Notes: generated by a model not told the origin, from the sequence alone. Positions 25,707-35,369 are shown, counted from the first letter of the stretch. The stretch: DNA of 64,000 bases from Nitrincola iocasae (GCF_008727795.1 NZ_CP044222.1:2356001-2420000), one strand, 5' to 3'. Made by a program: numbers and translations.

Positions 25707-26786
25707 TCAGCTGAGTGCAGCCACTACGGCGTCACCCATCTCGGAGGTACTTACTCGCGTCATACCTTCTGAAATAATGTCAGCGGTACGCAACGACTGA
25801 TCCAGCACCTGACTGACAGCCGCTTCGATCTTATCGGCTGCCGCGGCTGAATCAAGAGAGTAACGTAACATCATAGCGGCTGAGAGAATGGTTGCCAACG
25901 GGTTTGCGATACCCTGACCGGCAATATCCGGTGCAGAACCGTGGCAAGGCTCATACATACCCTTGTTGTTGGCATCCAAAGAAGCCGATGGCAGCATACC
26001 GATGGAACCAGTCAGCATCGCCGCCGCATCCGACAGAATATCGCCGAACATATTACCAGTAACCACAACATCGAACTGTTTAGGTGCACGCACTAATTGC
26101 ATGGCGGCATTATCAACATACATATGGCTAAGCTCTACGTCCGGATAGTCGACCGCCAGCTCGTTCATCACCTCACGCCAGAGCACGGTAACTTCCAGCA
26201 CATTGGCTTTATCAACGGAACAGAGCTTTTTATTACGGGCACGAGCCGCTTCAAAGGCTACACGGCCGATGCGACGTATTTCATTTTCGTCATACACATA
26301 GGTGTTATAGCCTTCGCGCACGCCATTTTCCTTGGTACGATAGCCTCGCGGCTGACCAAAATAAATACCGCCAGTCAGTTCACGTACAATCAGAATATCC
26401 AGACCCGAAACCACTTCAGGCTTCAGCGTGGACGCATGTGCCAATTGCGGATACAGAATGGCCGGGCGTAGATTACCAAACAAGCCTAACTGAGCACGGA
26501 TACCTAACAAGCCTTTCTCAGGACGTATCTGGAAGTCCGGATTGGTATCCCACTGAGGCCCACCAACAGCCCCCAGCAAAATAGCATCGGCCTCACGAGC
26601 AGCCGTCAGTGTGTCTTCTGGCAAGGGCAAACCAGTCGCATCGATTGCCGCACCACCCACCAGCGCCTCAGTTAACACCAACCCTAAAGAAAGCTGTTCA
26701 TTAACCTTCTCTAATACTTTACGAGCTTCAGCAACAATCTCTGGACCTATACCATCACCTGGCAAAATCAATATTTTTTTTGTCAT
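25707..26786 (-). CDS. leuB: 3-isopropylmalate dehydrogenase
   Basis: LeuB of 359 aa. Motifs include ILPGDGIGPEIVAEA, the substrate segment LLGIRAQLGLFGNLRPA, RELTGGIYFG, and the NAD-binding EPCHGSAPDIAGQGIANP. It oxidises and decarboxylates 3-isopropylmalate in leucine synthesis. Third gene of a leuC-leuD-leuB operon. Confidence 0.97.
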   Translation of the reverse strand: MTKKILILPGDGIGPEIVAEARKVLEKVNEQLSLGLVLTEALVGGAAIDATGLPLPEDTLTAAREADAILLGAVGGPQWDTNPDFQIRPEKGLLGIRAQLGLFGNLRPAILYPQLAHASTLKPEVVSGLDILIVRELTGGIYFGQPRGYRTKENGVREGYNTYVYDENEIRRIGRVAFEAARARNKKLCSVDKANVLEVTVLWREVMNELAVDYPDVELSHMYVDNAAMQLVRAPKQFDVVVTGNMFGDILSDAAAMLTGSIGMLPSASLDANNKGMYEPCHGSAPDIAGQGIANPLATILSAAMMLRYSLDSAAAADKIEAAVSQVLDQSLRTADIISEGMTRVSTSEMGDAVVAALS

Positions 26787-26818
26787 TTAACAATACCTTG
26801 AATCAATTAATTACTAGG

Positions 26819-27457
26819 TTAGCAGAACAGCCAGGGTGCCGATTCACGACGCTTTTTCTCATAGGATGCGATGGCGTCACCCTGCTCTAGCGTCAAACCT
26901 ATATCATCCAGACCATTCAACAAGCAGTGTTTACGAAACGCATCTATATCAAAGGATAATGCCTCACCATTAGGCTTGATGACCCGCTGGTTTTCCAGAT
27001 CTATCTCCAGTTGATATCCCTGGTTGGCTGCCACTTCATCAAACAGCTCATCAATAAGTGATTCTTCAAGAATTATCGGTAACAGTCCGTTTTTAAAGCT
27101 GTTATTGAAGAAGATATCAGCATAGCTTGGTGCAATAATCGCCCGTATCCCAAAGTCTTCCAGCGCCCAGGGCGCGTGCTCACGACTGGAACCACAGCCA
27201 AAGTTTTTTCGCGCCAGCAAAATGCTGCAGCCCTGATAACGAGGTTTATTTAACACAAAATCCGGATTCAACGGACGCTGGCTGCAATCCTGATCTGGCT
27301 GCCCTTCATCCAGGTAGCGTAGCTCATCAAACAGATTCGGGCCAAAGCCAGAGCGTTTGATAGATTTCAGAAATTGTTTAGGAATAATCATATCCGTATC
27401 GACATTGGCACGATCAAGCGGAGCCACGATACCCTGATGTACAGTAAATTTTCTCAT
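26819..27457 (-). CDS. leuD: 3-isopropylmalate dehydratase small subunit
   Basis: LeuD of 212 aa, the long bacterial form. It has the swivel-domain signature FGCGSSREHAPWAL and starts MRKFTVHQGIVAPLDRANVDTD. It pairs with LeuC to isomerise 2- to 3-isopropylmalate. It starts 14 bases after the leuC stop and ends 32 bases before leuB. Confidence 0.97.
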   Translation of the reverse strand: MRKFTVHQGIVAPLDRANVDTDMIIPKQFLKSIKRSGFGPNLFDELRYLDEGQPDQDCSQRPLNPDFVLNKPRYQGCSILLARKNFGCGSSREHAPWALEDFGIRAIIAPSYADIFFNNSFKNGLLPIILEESLIDELFDEVAANQGYQLEIDLENQRVIKPNGEALSFDIDAFRKHCLLNGLDDIGLTLEQGDAIASYEKKRRESAPWLFC

Positions 27458-27471
27458 TATCTCTCTCCTGA

Positions 27472-28893
27472 TCAGGCACTGATGAATTCACGGATATCAA
27501 CAAAATGGCCGGCTATCGCGGCCGCCGCAGCCATGGCAGGACTCACCAGATGGGTCCGCCCCCCGAAGCCCTGACGGCCTTCAAAATTACGGTTGGAGGT
27601 TGACGCACAATGCTCACCGGCACCCAACTTGTCTGGGTTCATTGCCAGACACATGGAACACCCTGGCTCTCGCCACTCTAATCCCGCCTCAATAAATACC
27701 TGGTCCAAACCCTCTTGCTCAGCCTGCAATTTCACCAGACCGGAACCGGGAACGACCAGTGCCTGTTTCAGAGTTGCAGCGACCTTTTTGCCCTTGACCA
27801 CCGCAGCGGCTTCACGCAGATCTTCAATACGCGAGTTGGTACAAGAACCGATAAATACCCGATCCAATTGAATATCGGTAATTTTTTGATTGGCCTTCAA
27901 GCCCATGTAGTGCAAGGCACGTTCAGTGCCTTCGCGCTTAACTGGATCGCTCATACTGGCGGGATCCGGCACCAAGGCACGCACAGAGGCCACCATCTCT
28001 GGTGAGGTCCCCCAGGTAACCTGCGGCTCAATATCAGCCGCCTGAATTTCGACTATCTGATCAAACTCAGCATCCGCATCAGACACCAGATTACGCCAGG
28101 CCTCAACGGCCATCGGCCAATGCGCGTCTTTGGGTGCAAACGGTCGGCCTTTAATATAATCCACAGTAATGTCATCGACCGCGATCAAACCCACTCGCGC
28201 GCCCGCTTCAATGGCCATGTTACAGATAGTCATGCGACCTTCCATGGAGATACCACGAATCGCCTCACCACCAAACTCTATCGCGTAGCCTGTACCACCC
28301 GCGGTGCCGATAACACCAATAATATGCAACACCACATCTTTAGCGGTGACGCCCTGGCCCAAACGGCCATTGACACGCACCAGCATATTTTTCATTTTTT
28401 TAGCAATCAGACACTGAGTGGCTAATACATGCTCAACTTCGGAAGTGCCTATGCCATGTGCCAAGGCTGCAAAAGCACCGTGCGTTGCAGTGTGTGAATC
28501 CCCACAGACCACAGTCATACCTGGCAGGGTTGCGCCCTGCTCCGGCCCGACTACATGCACGATACCCTGTCTCGGATCGTTCATTTTAAATTCGGTAATG
28601 CCAAAACTGTCACAGTTCTCATCCAGGGTTTTCACCTGAATACGTGAAATAGGATCTACAATAGACTCCACCCCTCCTGAGCGATCAGTTGTCTGGACGT
28701 TATGATCTGGTGTTGCCAAATTGGTATCGAGGCGCCAGGGTTTACGCCCAGCCAGACGCAAACCTTCAAATGCCTGAGGTGAGGTCACCTCATGCAGCAA
28801 GTGACGGTCGATATACAACAAGGCGCTACCATCCGTATTTTCACTTACGAGGTGGTCGTCCCACAATTTGTCATACAGGGTTTTGCCAGTCAT
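27472..28893 (-). CDS. leuC: 3-isopropylmalate dehydratase large subunit
   Basis: LeuC of 473 aa, aconitase superfamily. The 4Fe-4S ligands are visible in FIGSCTNSRIEDL and EPGCSMCLAMNPD, and VVCGDSHTATHGAF is present. It is the first gene of leuCDB, transcribed away from a LysR regulator gene with a 139-base intergenic region that holds a palindrome. Confidence 0.97.
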   Translation of the reverse strand: MTGKTLYDKLWDDHLVSENTDGSALLYIDRHLLHEVTSPQAFEGLRLAGRKPWRLDTNLATPDHNVQTTDRSGGVESIVDPISRIQVKTLDENCDSFGITEFKMNDPRQGIVHVVGPEQGATLPGMTVVCGDSHTATHGAFAALAHGIGTSEVEHVLATQCLIAKKMKNMLVRVNGRLGQGVTAKDVVLHIIGVIGTAGGTGYAIEFGGEAIRGISMEGRMTICNMAIEAGARVGLIAVDDITVDYIKGRPFAPKDAHWPMAVEAWRNLVSDADAEFDQIVEIQAADIEPQVTWGTSPEMVASVRALVPDPASMSDPVKREGTERALHYMGLKANQKITDIQLDRVFIGSCTNSRIEDLREAAAVVKGKKVAATLKQALVVPGSGLVKLQAEQEGLDQVFIEAGLEWREPGCSMCLAMNPDKLGAGEHCASTSNRNFEGRQGFGGRTHLVSPAMAAAAAIAGHFVDIREFISA

Positions 28894-28984
28894 AGCGTTA
28901 ATCTCCGGACAGGTTTTTTATCTAATAGACAGCATGGTAAAAGAGTCCAACACAATAAACAAATTCATATTTTTTATTCATTCC

Positions 28985-28999
28985 ATTCCAAAAAGGAAT
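28985..28999. promoter_or_regulatory. Candidate LysR operator between leuC and the divergent regulator
   Basis: ATTCC-AAAAA-GGAAT is a 15-base interrupted palindrome matching the general T-N11-A form of LysR binding sites. It sits about 33 bases upstream of the lysR start in the shared region, where an autoregulating LysR protein would bind. A partial extra ATTCA/ATTCC copy lies just to the left. Confidence 0.5.
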
Positions 29000-29032
29000 A
29001 CAATGATTTTTTTCAGCCTTGAGTAAGCCACT

Positions 29033-29911
29033 ATGGACACCCACAGCCTGAAGGCTTTTGTTATGGTAGCCGAAGCAGGTTCTTTTTCAGAAGCCGCTGA
29101 TCGTCTGTTTCTGACCCAGTCGGCCATCAGCAAACGTATCGCCTTGCTGGAACAGCAACTACACTGTCGCCTGTTTGACCGAATAGGACGGCATATCAGC
29201 CTGACTGAAGCCGGCCGGCAACTCCTCCCCAAGGCCCATGAAATTCTCATGGCGCTTAAGGATGCTGAAACACTGGTCAGCAATCTGACCCTACAGGTAG
29301 CCGGCCGCCTCTCATTTGCGGCTAGCCATCATATCAGCTTGCACCGCTTGCCTCCGCTACTAAAAGCCTTCACCCGGCAGTTTCCGCTGGTCGAGTTAGA
29401 CTTACGCTTTGATGAATCTGAAATCGCCTATGAGAGCGTATTGAAAGGTGATATCGAGCTGGCACTGATTACCCTGGCCCCAAAAGCCGATCCGCGCATC
29501 TGTAGCGTACAAATCTGGGATGATCGACTTTTTTATGTGGTATCAGCACAACATCCGCTGGCGGATAAACCCTCCGTCACCCTGGCTGAGTTAAATACCT
29601 ACAGTGGCCTGTTGCCACGCCCGGATACCTTTACCCATCAACTGGTTCGTCAGCAGATGTCAGCCTGGCAATTGGAGCCTAACCTGGGGATGAGTACCAA
29701 TTATCTGGATACGATCAAAATGATGGTATCCATCGGACTCGGCTGGAGCCTGCTGCCGGAAACCATGATAGACAGCCAGTTAAAACGTCTGGATCTGGAA
29801 GCCGAACCGGTTCACCGGCCGCTGGGCTATATCTATCATCGCGACCGTACGCTCTCTAACGCAGCACAGCAGATGGTAGCTCTACTCAGACTGTGTGCTG
29901 ACACACATTAG
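29033..29911 (+). CDS. LysR-type regulator divergent from leuCDB
   Basis: Protein of 292 aa with an N-terminal winged helix (LKAFVMVAEAGSFSEAADRLFLTQSAISKRIALLEQQLHCRLF, broken across residues 5-47) and a type 2 periplasmic-binding effector domain. A LysR gene divergent from leuC is common in Pseudomonas relatives, and control of the leu operon is the natural inference. The effector is unknown; 2-isopropylmalate would be a guess. Confidence 0.85.
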   Translation: MDTHSLKAFVMVAEAGSFSEAADRLFLTQSAISKRIALLEQQLHCRLFDRIGRHISLTEAGRQLLPKAHEILMALKDAETLVSNLTLQVAGRLSFAASHHISLHRLPPLLKAFTRQFPLVELDLRFDESEIAYESVLKGDIELALITLAPKADPRICSVQIWDDRLFYVVSAQHPLADKPSVTLAELNTYSGLLPRPDTFTHQLVRQQMSAWQLEPNLGMSTNYLDTIKMMVSIGLGWSLLPETMIDSQLKRLDLEAEPVHRPLGYIYHRDRTLSNAAQQMVALLRLCADTH

Positions 29912-30001
29912 CTTGAGATTGATTACTTCATAATACACCGTAGCTGTTTCATAATAGAGGCTGGGTGTATTACTATCACCCTTCAAAACACCGCCAGGCA
30001 G

Positions 30002-30928
30002 ATGGAGCCTTTTGTGACAGACGACCTGCAAGCAACGATCCGGCGCTGGCTTAAGCTGTACCCGACCCAAGTGGAAGGTACTGAACTGCCCGACTGGACT
30101 GAGCTGATGCAACAACTTCAGCAGACCGGCTGGCAACACCTTCCGGAGCAACATGCGGAGCTTCTTGCCGTAATGACGCAGGAGTCTGTTGAATTTACCC
30201 GTTTTGCTGGTCACCTGGTCTCTCAAAGCCAACAGGGCACTCCCCCTGAACTGGCCAGTTTTTTCACCGATTTTCACCAGCACATCAGCCGACTGACCGA
30301 AGACTGGGTCGTCAAACGCTGGCAACTGCCAGAACAGTTGGGAGCTTTGCTGCGCACCCACAGTTTTAATGATGAGCAATTTATAGACCACCCCTGGATG
30401 AAGGGGATGCGCAGTCTTCTGGAAGCCTCAGCGACAGAGCTGCCGTTCAATCAACAAAAGGCCCTGCGTGAATCAAGTCACCTTATCAACGCACACCAGC
30501 AAGCTCTGCAACACTATTCAGCACATTATGCCCAGATCAACACCCGCGCACTAAACCGCCTGTCAGAGCAGATCGAAGCCAAAAATGAGGTTATCAGCAA
30601 CCTGAAGACGCTACACCACCTCTGGGTAGAGGCTTATGAAGCCAGCTATGCAGAGCAACTGGCGACAGACGACTACCAACTGGCCCATGGCCGTATCAGC
30701 AACACGCTGATGCAGCTTCGACTGTGGTTTCAGGAACAACGCAACCAGCAACTGAAACTCTATGGCATTGCCACGGAAGCCTCACTAAACCTGGCGTTTG
30801 AGAAGATACATCGACTGAGTAAACAACTTCGGTACCTGGAACGTTCACAGGCTGAGTCCAGCGGACTCCGGGATGAGTTAGATCAGCTTAAAAATGCTAT
30901 CGATACCCTGCAGAGAGAGCGCCGATGA
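30002..30928 (+). CDS. phaE: Class III PHA synthase subunit PhaE
   Basis: Protein of 308 aa. The C-terminal part has the PhaE pattern: LWVEAYEASYAEQLATDDYQLAHGRISNTLMQLRLWFQEQ split over the conserved W, Y and N positions, then a final coiled coil (about 270-305). PhaE binds and activates PhaC and shapes granule size. The start is uncertain: ATG at 30002, or GTG at 30014 which has the better placed GGAG. The stop overlaps the phaC ATG by four bases (ATGA), so the two are translationally coupled. Confidence 0.82.
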   Translation: MEPFVTDDLQATIRRWLKLYPTQVEGTELPDWTELMQQLQQTGWQHLPEQHAELLAVMTQESVEFTRFAGHLVSQSQQGTPPELASFFTDFHQHISRLTEDWVVKRWQLPEQLGALLRTHSFNDEQFIDHPWMKGMRSLLEASATELPFNQQKALRESSHLINAHQQALQHYSAHYAQINTRALNRLSEQIEAKNEVISNLKTLHHLWVEAYEASYAEQLATDDYQLAHGRISNTLMQLRLWFQEQRNQQLKLYGIATEASLNLAFEKIHRLSKQLRYLERSQAESSGLRDELDQLKNAIDTLQRERR

Positions 30929-32010
30929 GCCGCATCAAGCTGGATCCAAAACAGCTGAAACAAGAAATCATCAGCTTTAATCAGCAATTAATAGACAGCT
31001 ACCAACTGCTAAAGCGTATGCCGCCGGTTGAAACCGGACAGACTCCCTGTGAGACAATCTTTCAACTGGACAAAGTACGGCTGAACTATTACCAGCCTGC
31101 AACTGTGCAGCCCAACCTGCCCCCCATAGTCATTTGCTACGCCCTGGTAAACCGGCCTTACATGATTGACCTGACACCGGAACGATCCATGCTGCAAAAA
31201 CTATTACAACGCGGTGTGGGTGTCTACCTGGTCGATTGGGGGTATCCCGACGCATCAGACCGGTTTCTGGATCTGGATGATTATATTAACCACTACCTAG
31301 ACCAGTGTATCGATGCGGCCAGCCAGCATGCCAGTCAGGAGCGCATTAACCTGATGGGAATTTGCCAGGGTGGCACGTTTAGCCTCTGCTACACAGCCTT
31401 GCACCCAGACAAGATTGCACGGTTAATCACCCTGGTAACTCCGGTTGATTTTGCTACCGACGACTTCACTCTGAGTAAACTGGCCCGGCATGTGGATGCC
31501 GATCTGGCCGTAAGCACCTACGGTAATATTCCCGGTGCCCTGCTGAATGAAACCTACAACTCACTCATGCCGATGCGGCTGGGACTGCAAAAAAACCTGG
31601 ACTTGCCGGTGACACTCAGTGATGAAGCCAGCGCACGGGCTTTTCTGAGTATGGAGAAATGGATTTACGACAGTCCGGACCAGGCAGGGGCTGCTTTCAG
31701 TGAATTCATCAAGGATTTTTTTCAGCAGAACAAACTAGTCAACAACAACCTTAAGATCGGTAATCAGCCCGTTGATTTAAGTCGCATCACCCAGCCGCTG
31801 CTGAATATTTATGCCAGCCATGATCACTTGGTGCCACCCTCATCATCAAAAGCGCTCAAAGGCAAAACCAACAGTCAGCTATACCGGGAAAAAGAGATAA
31901 AAACAGGCCATATAGGCCTGTTTGTCAGTAGTCGAACCGGCAGCCAGCTGGTAGATGCGATCAGCAACTGGCTGCAATCTGATTTGGACCATAGGCTTAA
32001 CGAGTCTTAG
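30925..32010 (+). CDS. phaC: Class III poly(R)-hydroxyalkanoate synthase PhaC
   Basis: Protein of 361 aa, the short size of class III synthases that need PhaE. The lipase-like box is MGICQGGTF with nucleophile Cys147; the Asp is D300 in YASHDHLVPP and the His is H329 in KTGHIG. These align with the catalytic C149, D302 and H331 of the Allochromatium vinosum enzyme with constant offset. It polymerises 3-hydroxyacyl-CoA, mainly 3-hydroxybutyryl-CoA, on storage granules. It converges on phaR with a 14-base overlap. phaA/phaB are not in the window. Confidence 0.93.
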   Translation: MSRIKLDPKQLKQEIISFNQQLIDSYQLLKRMPPVETGQTPCETIFQLDKVRLNYYQPATVQPNLPPIVICYALVNRPYMIDLTPERSMLQKLLQRGVGVYLVDWGYPDASDRFLDLDDYINHYLDQCIDAASQHASQERINLMGICQGGTFSLCYTALHPDKIARLITLVTPVDFATDDFTLSKLARHVDADLAVSTYGNIPGALLNETYNSLMPMRLGLQKNLDLPVTLSDEASARAFLSMEKWIYDSPDQAGAAFSEFIKDFFQQNKLVNNNLKIGNQPVDLSRITQPLLNIYASHDHLVPPSSSKALKGKTNSQLYREKEIKTGHIGLFVSSRTGSQLVDAISNWLQSDLDHRLNES

Positions 32011-32560
32011 GCTCATCCCGACGACTCGCCGTACTGCGGGACGACTTATCCGTTTCAGTTGTACTAGCATCTGGTCTTTTCGGGTTTTGCATCGGTGTTC
32101 CATCGGGATTAACACCCGGACTGAACATTTTCCACATAGCCAGATTTTGGTCTGCAATTCGATTCATCATAGTCAGCGGATTTGCGGCACCTATCATATT
32201 CTGCATCTGGTCACGAATCAGATCCTGATGCTCCAGAAAAGCGCCAATACTCTGCTCCAGATACTGACTCATCATCCCCTGCATGCTATCACCGTAGAAA
32301 CGGATCAATTGCTGCAGCACCTGATTTGTTAACAGGGTGCCATGCCCTTCAGCTTCCTGTTCACTGATAATCTGCATTAAAATATTACGGGTCAAATCCT
32401 GGCCTGACTTGGAGTCCAGCACTTGAAAAGGCTCCGAGTTGAGCACTAACTCTTTAACATCCTCCAAGGTCACGTAGCAACTGCGTGAAGTGTCGTACAA
32501 GCGACGGTTAGTATACTTTCTAAGAATACGCACACCATTAGTTTTCTGTTTTGTGCTCAT
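31997..32560 (-). CDS. phaR: PHA synthesis repressor PhaR
   Basis: Protein of 187 aa. The N-terminal PHB accumulation regulator DNA-binding domain is clear: RILRKYTNRRLYDTSRSCYV, then TLEDVKELV, with a following PHB-binding/helical region (residues 75-145). PhaR represses phasin and related genes and is titrated off DNA by PHA granules. The C-terminal 40 residues are polar. Its 3' end overlaps that of phaC by 14 bases, so convergent transcription may interfere. Confidence 0.92.
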   Translation of the reverse strand: MSTKQKTNGVRILRKYTNRRLYDTSRSCYVTLEDVKELVLNSEPFQVLDSKSGQDLTRNILMQIISEQEAEGHGTLLTNQVLQQLIRFYGDSMQGMMSQYLEQSIGAFLEHQDLIRDQMQNMIGAANPLTMMNRIADQNLAMWKMFSPGVNPDGTPMQNPKRPDASTTETDKSSRSTASRRDEPKTR

Positions 32561-32567
32561 TAATCTT

Positions 32568-32831
32568 TCATTCCTCAGATCCGTCTTTATTTTTAGAACG
32601 CGTATATTGGTTCATCAAGCTGAACATCAGCTTTTGAAACCCATCAACCGTTCCCATACCGGAAGTCATGAACGGCTTGAACAGGGTCATTGGGTCATAA
32701 CCTTCGACCCCCTGTTGCATGCGTTCGCGAATGGTGTCAATCATCTCATCATGAAGAGAGGATACATCCGGAAGCCCCAGGCTTTCACGGAGTTCCTGCG
32801 GTGTCATTTCAACATCAATACTGAACTTCAT
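32568..32831 (-). CDS. DUF6489-like small protein next to phaR
   Basis: Soluble protein of 87 aa beginning MKFSIDVEMTPQELRESLGLPDV, with an amphipathic helical middle and FQKLMFSLMNQYTRS near the end. I recognise it as a DUF6489-type protein by its N-terminus, with moderate certainty. It ends 7 bases before the phaR start on the same strand, so it is co-transcribed. The helical Phe/Met-rich stretch would suit granule or PhaR-partner association, but this is inference. Confidence 0.6.
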   Translation of the reverse strand: MKFSIDVEMTPQELRESLGLPDVSSLHDEMIDTIRERMQQGVEGYDPMTLFKPFMTSGMGTVDGFQKLMFSLMNQYTRSKNKDGSEE

Positions 32832-32894
32832 GGCTAACCTCTATGGATGATTGGCAGGTGTTGACTGCCCCTAGGATATAACAACTGCCCAATG

Positions 32895-34058
32895 CTAATC
32901 CAGCCGCTTGACCTTCTCGGGAAATATCCAGCCCAGAGCCATGACTATAGCCAGCATGCTAATCAGTGCCGCCGCCAGAAAAGTACCCTGGCCGCCCCAC
33001 GCATCCCAGAATACTCCAGACAGCATCGCCCCTGCGGCTCCACCCGCACCAAAACCGGCGCTGGCAAACAACGCTTGCCCCCGTCCCTGTGTAGCAGGGC
33101 TAAAATAATGGTAGACCAACGCAATGCCAACCGCATGCAAACTCCCAAAACTGGCGGCATGTAGCAGTTGAGCGAACCACAAGACGCCAGACTGATCAGG
33201 GTAAAATGCAATCAACATCCAGCGTAGTGAACAGAGCAACAAGCTCAACAGCATAATGTGACGCAGGGTAAAGCGCTGAAAAAGTCGCGGGATCAACATG
33301 AATAAAAGAACTTCAGCGATCACCCCCACCGCCCATAGCTGGCCAATTCTGCCACGACTGTATCCCAGATCCTGCAGCATAACACTGTAGAAGGTGTAGT
33401 AAGGCCCATGACTGAACTGTACCAGGAAAAAAATCAGCAAGAACACCATCACCTGAGGTGTTTTCACGATACTCCACAAACTGCGATCATCTTGTCGTCG
33501 AGTGGATTCTACAAGTGGAGCAGTAATCAGCAGGGTATTGAGCCAGATCAGAATCATCAGCATCAGTGCGACCATGGGTAACCAGCGAATGTCCACCCGA
33601 TCCAGTATCACCCCCGTGCCAACAACCGCCAGAATAAAGCCGACAGAGCCCCATAAACGTATCTGGCTGTAACGATCACGAGACGCTGCCAGGTGCTGCA
33701 GTGTCAACACTTCGAACTGCGGCAACACTGCATTCCAGAAAAAGCTGAACAGCAGCATGACCACCCCAATACCCAAAGCAGAAGTCTGCCAGAAAATAGC
33801 AATGAAAATTACCCAGGTTAAAAAAGCCCCGTAACGCACCACCCGGATTCGATGACCGCTTTTATCGGCGATCCATCCCCAAATATTCGGTGCGACAACT
33901 CGGGACAGGTGCAACATAGCCATCAACAGCCCAATAGTCTGGGAAGTCAAACTGAAGGATTGCAGGTAGAGGCTCCAGTAGGGTACTAGCGTGCCCAATA
34001 AAGCAAAATAGAACAAATAAAAACCGGAAAGCCGAAAGTAAGGTAATGACTGGCTCAT
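32895..34058 (-). CDS. MFS transporter, HcaT-like
   Basis: Protein of 387 aa with about 12 hydrophobic segments and the MFS_1-like/HcaT start (PYFRLSGFYLFYFALLGTLVPYWSLYL). Loop 2-3 contains IWGWIADKSGHRIRVVRYGAF, the family A-type motif. The E. coli relative HcaT is annotated as a 3-phenylpropionate transporter, but close homologues in non-degraders make the substrate uncertain. The ATG at 34058 fits the family; an upstream TTG adds six residues. Confidence 0.82.
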   Translation of the reverse strand: MSQSLPYFRLSGFYLFYFALLGTLVPYWSLYLQSFSLTSQTIGLLMAMLHLSRVVAPNIWGWIADKSGHRIRVVRYGAFLTWVIFIAIFWQTSALGIGVVMLLFSFFWNAVLPQFEVLTLQHLAASRDRYSQIRLWGSVGFILAVVGTGVILDRVDIRWLPMVALMLMILIWLNTLLITAPLVESTRRQDDRSLWSIVKTPQVMVFLLIFFLVQFSHGPYYTFYSVMLQDLGYSRGRIGQLWAVGVIAEVLLFMLIPRLFQRFTLRHIMLLSLLLCSLRWMLIAFYPDQSGVLWFAQLLHAASFGSLHAVGIALVYHYFSPATQGRGQALFASAGFGAGGAAGAMLSGVFWDAWGGQGTFLAAALISMLAIVMALGWIFPEKVKRLD

Positions 34059-34154
34059 ACATGCTTTCCTGAGCAATGTGAGTTATCACTCTTAGTAATC
34101 AATAACATAAAATAAAATCTAAAAAATATTTTCATATATACAACAATAAGTTAT

Positions 34155-34176
34155 GAATGAATAAAGGAATTCATTC
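34155..34176. promoter_or_regulatory. Inverted repeat upstream of teaA
   Basis: GAATGAAT and ATTCATTC flank a six-base centre. It lies in the 264-base divergent region between the MFS gene and teaA, about 150 bases before teaA. It could be an operator for either gene; no regulator can be assigned. Confidence 0.35.
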
Positions 34177-34322
34177 CTCGCATTCTAATATCTTTAACCT
34201 CAGGCAACTTGCAGTTTGGGCGCTGATTTGCCACGCTGAAATAGTAACAACCTAAGATGAGGATAATACAGCACTTCTGAGCGTGATCGGATATCACACC
34301 AAAAAAAGCAAAAGAGGAACAA

Positions 34323-35351
34323 ATGATGACCCTGAAAAACATACTGAGTACCGCTGTTGCGGGTGTATTAATGACCGGCGTGGTGGGTTTCAGTACAGCA
34401 GCTGAAGCCGCTAACTGGCGCTATGCTCACGAAGAATTTGAAGGTGATGTGCAAGATGTCTTTGCATACAAATTCAAGGAATATATAGAAGAGAATTCTG
34501 ACAATACCGTTCAAGTTTTCCGTTTTGGCGAACTGGGTGAGTCAGATGACATCATGGAACAGACTCAAATGGGTATACTGCAGTTTGTCAATCAGTCTCC
34601 CGGATTCACAGGCTCTTTGATCCCTGAAGCACAAATCTTCTTCATTCCTTACCTCTTGCCTGTCAATGATGAAGATATCGTCGACTTCTTCCGCACCAGC
34701 GCAGCCATCAATGAAATGTTTCCTGAACTCTATGCTGAGCAGGGCCTGGAGCTGTTGAAGATGTACCCGGAAGGTGAAATGGTAGTCACTGCTGACACCC
34801 CCGTCCGCACACCTGAAGACTTTCACGGCAAAAATATCCGTACCATGACCAACCCACTGCTCTCCGAGACCTATCGTGCATTTGGTGCAACACCGACACC
34901 CCTGCCGTGGGGCGAAGTCTATGGCGGCCTGCAAACCAACATTATCCAGGGTCAGGAAAACCCGATTTTCTGGATTCAGTCCGGCGGTCTGTATGAGGTG
35001 TCCCCTAACCTGATCTTTACCGGTCATGGCCAGTTCACCACAGCACTGATGGCCAATCAGGACTTCTTCAATGGTTTGTCTGCTGAAGATCAACAGCTGG
35101 TCCGTGATGCCTCTGAGCATGCCTTTGACCACATTACTGAATATGTCCCAGGCCTGAGTGAAGAGATGCTGGATAAAATCCTTGAAGCCAGCTCTGAAGT
35201 TACGGTGACCCGCCTGACTGACGAAGAGCGCCAAGCCTTCATGGATAAAGCCCCTAGCGTTGAAGAACGCTTCATCGAAATGACCGGTGAAAGTGGACAG
35301 GAACTGCTGCAGCAGTTTAAAGAGGATCTTGAGCCTTACAAAGCTCAATAA
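34323..35351 (+). CDS. teaA: Ectoine/hydroxyectoine TRAP transporter binding protein TeaA
   Basis: DctP-family protein of 342 aa with a Sec signal peptide (cleavage after AAEA). The mature start ANWRYAHEEFEGDVQDVFA and the segments FGELGESDDIMEQTQ, FVNQSPGFTGSLIP, MYPEGEMVVTAD and GATPTPLPWGEVYGGLQ follow Halomonas elongata TeaA closely, including the Glu of HEE that contacts ectoine there. It captures the osmolyte in the periplasm and hands it to TeaBC. The fourth gene being a Usp (teaD) makes the identification stronger. A hairpin follows the stop. Confidence 0.9.
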   Translation: MMTLKNILSTAVAGVLMTGVVGFSTAAEAANWRYAHEEFEGDVQDVFAYKFKEYIEENSDNTVQVFRFGELGESDDIMEQTQMGILQFVNQSPGFTGSLIPEAQIFFIPYLLPVNDEDIVDFFRTSAAINEMFPELYAEQGLELLKMYPEGEMVVTADTPVRTPEDFHGKNIRTMTNPLLSETYRAFGATPTPLPWGEVYGGLQTNIIQGQENPIFWIQSGGLYEVSPNLIFTGHGQFTTALMANQDFFNGLSAEDQQLVRDASEHAFDHITEYVPGLSEEMLDKILEASSEVTVTRLTDEERQAFMDKAPSVEERFIEMTGESGQELLQQFKEDLEPYKAQ

Positions 35352-35369
35352 TCCGACTTCATGTGAATT

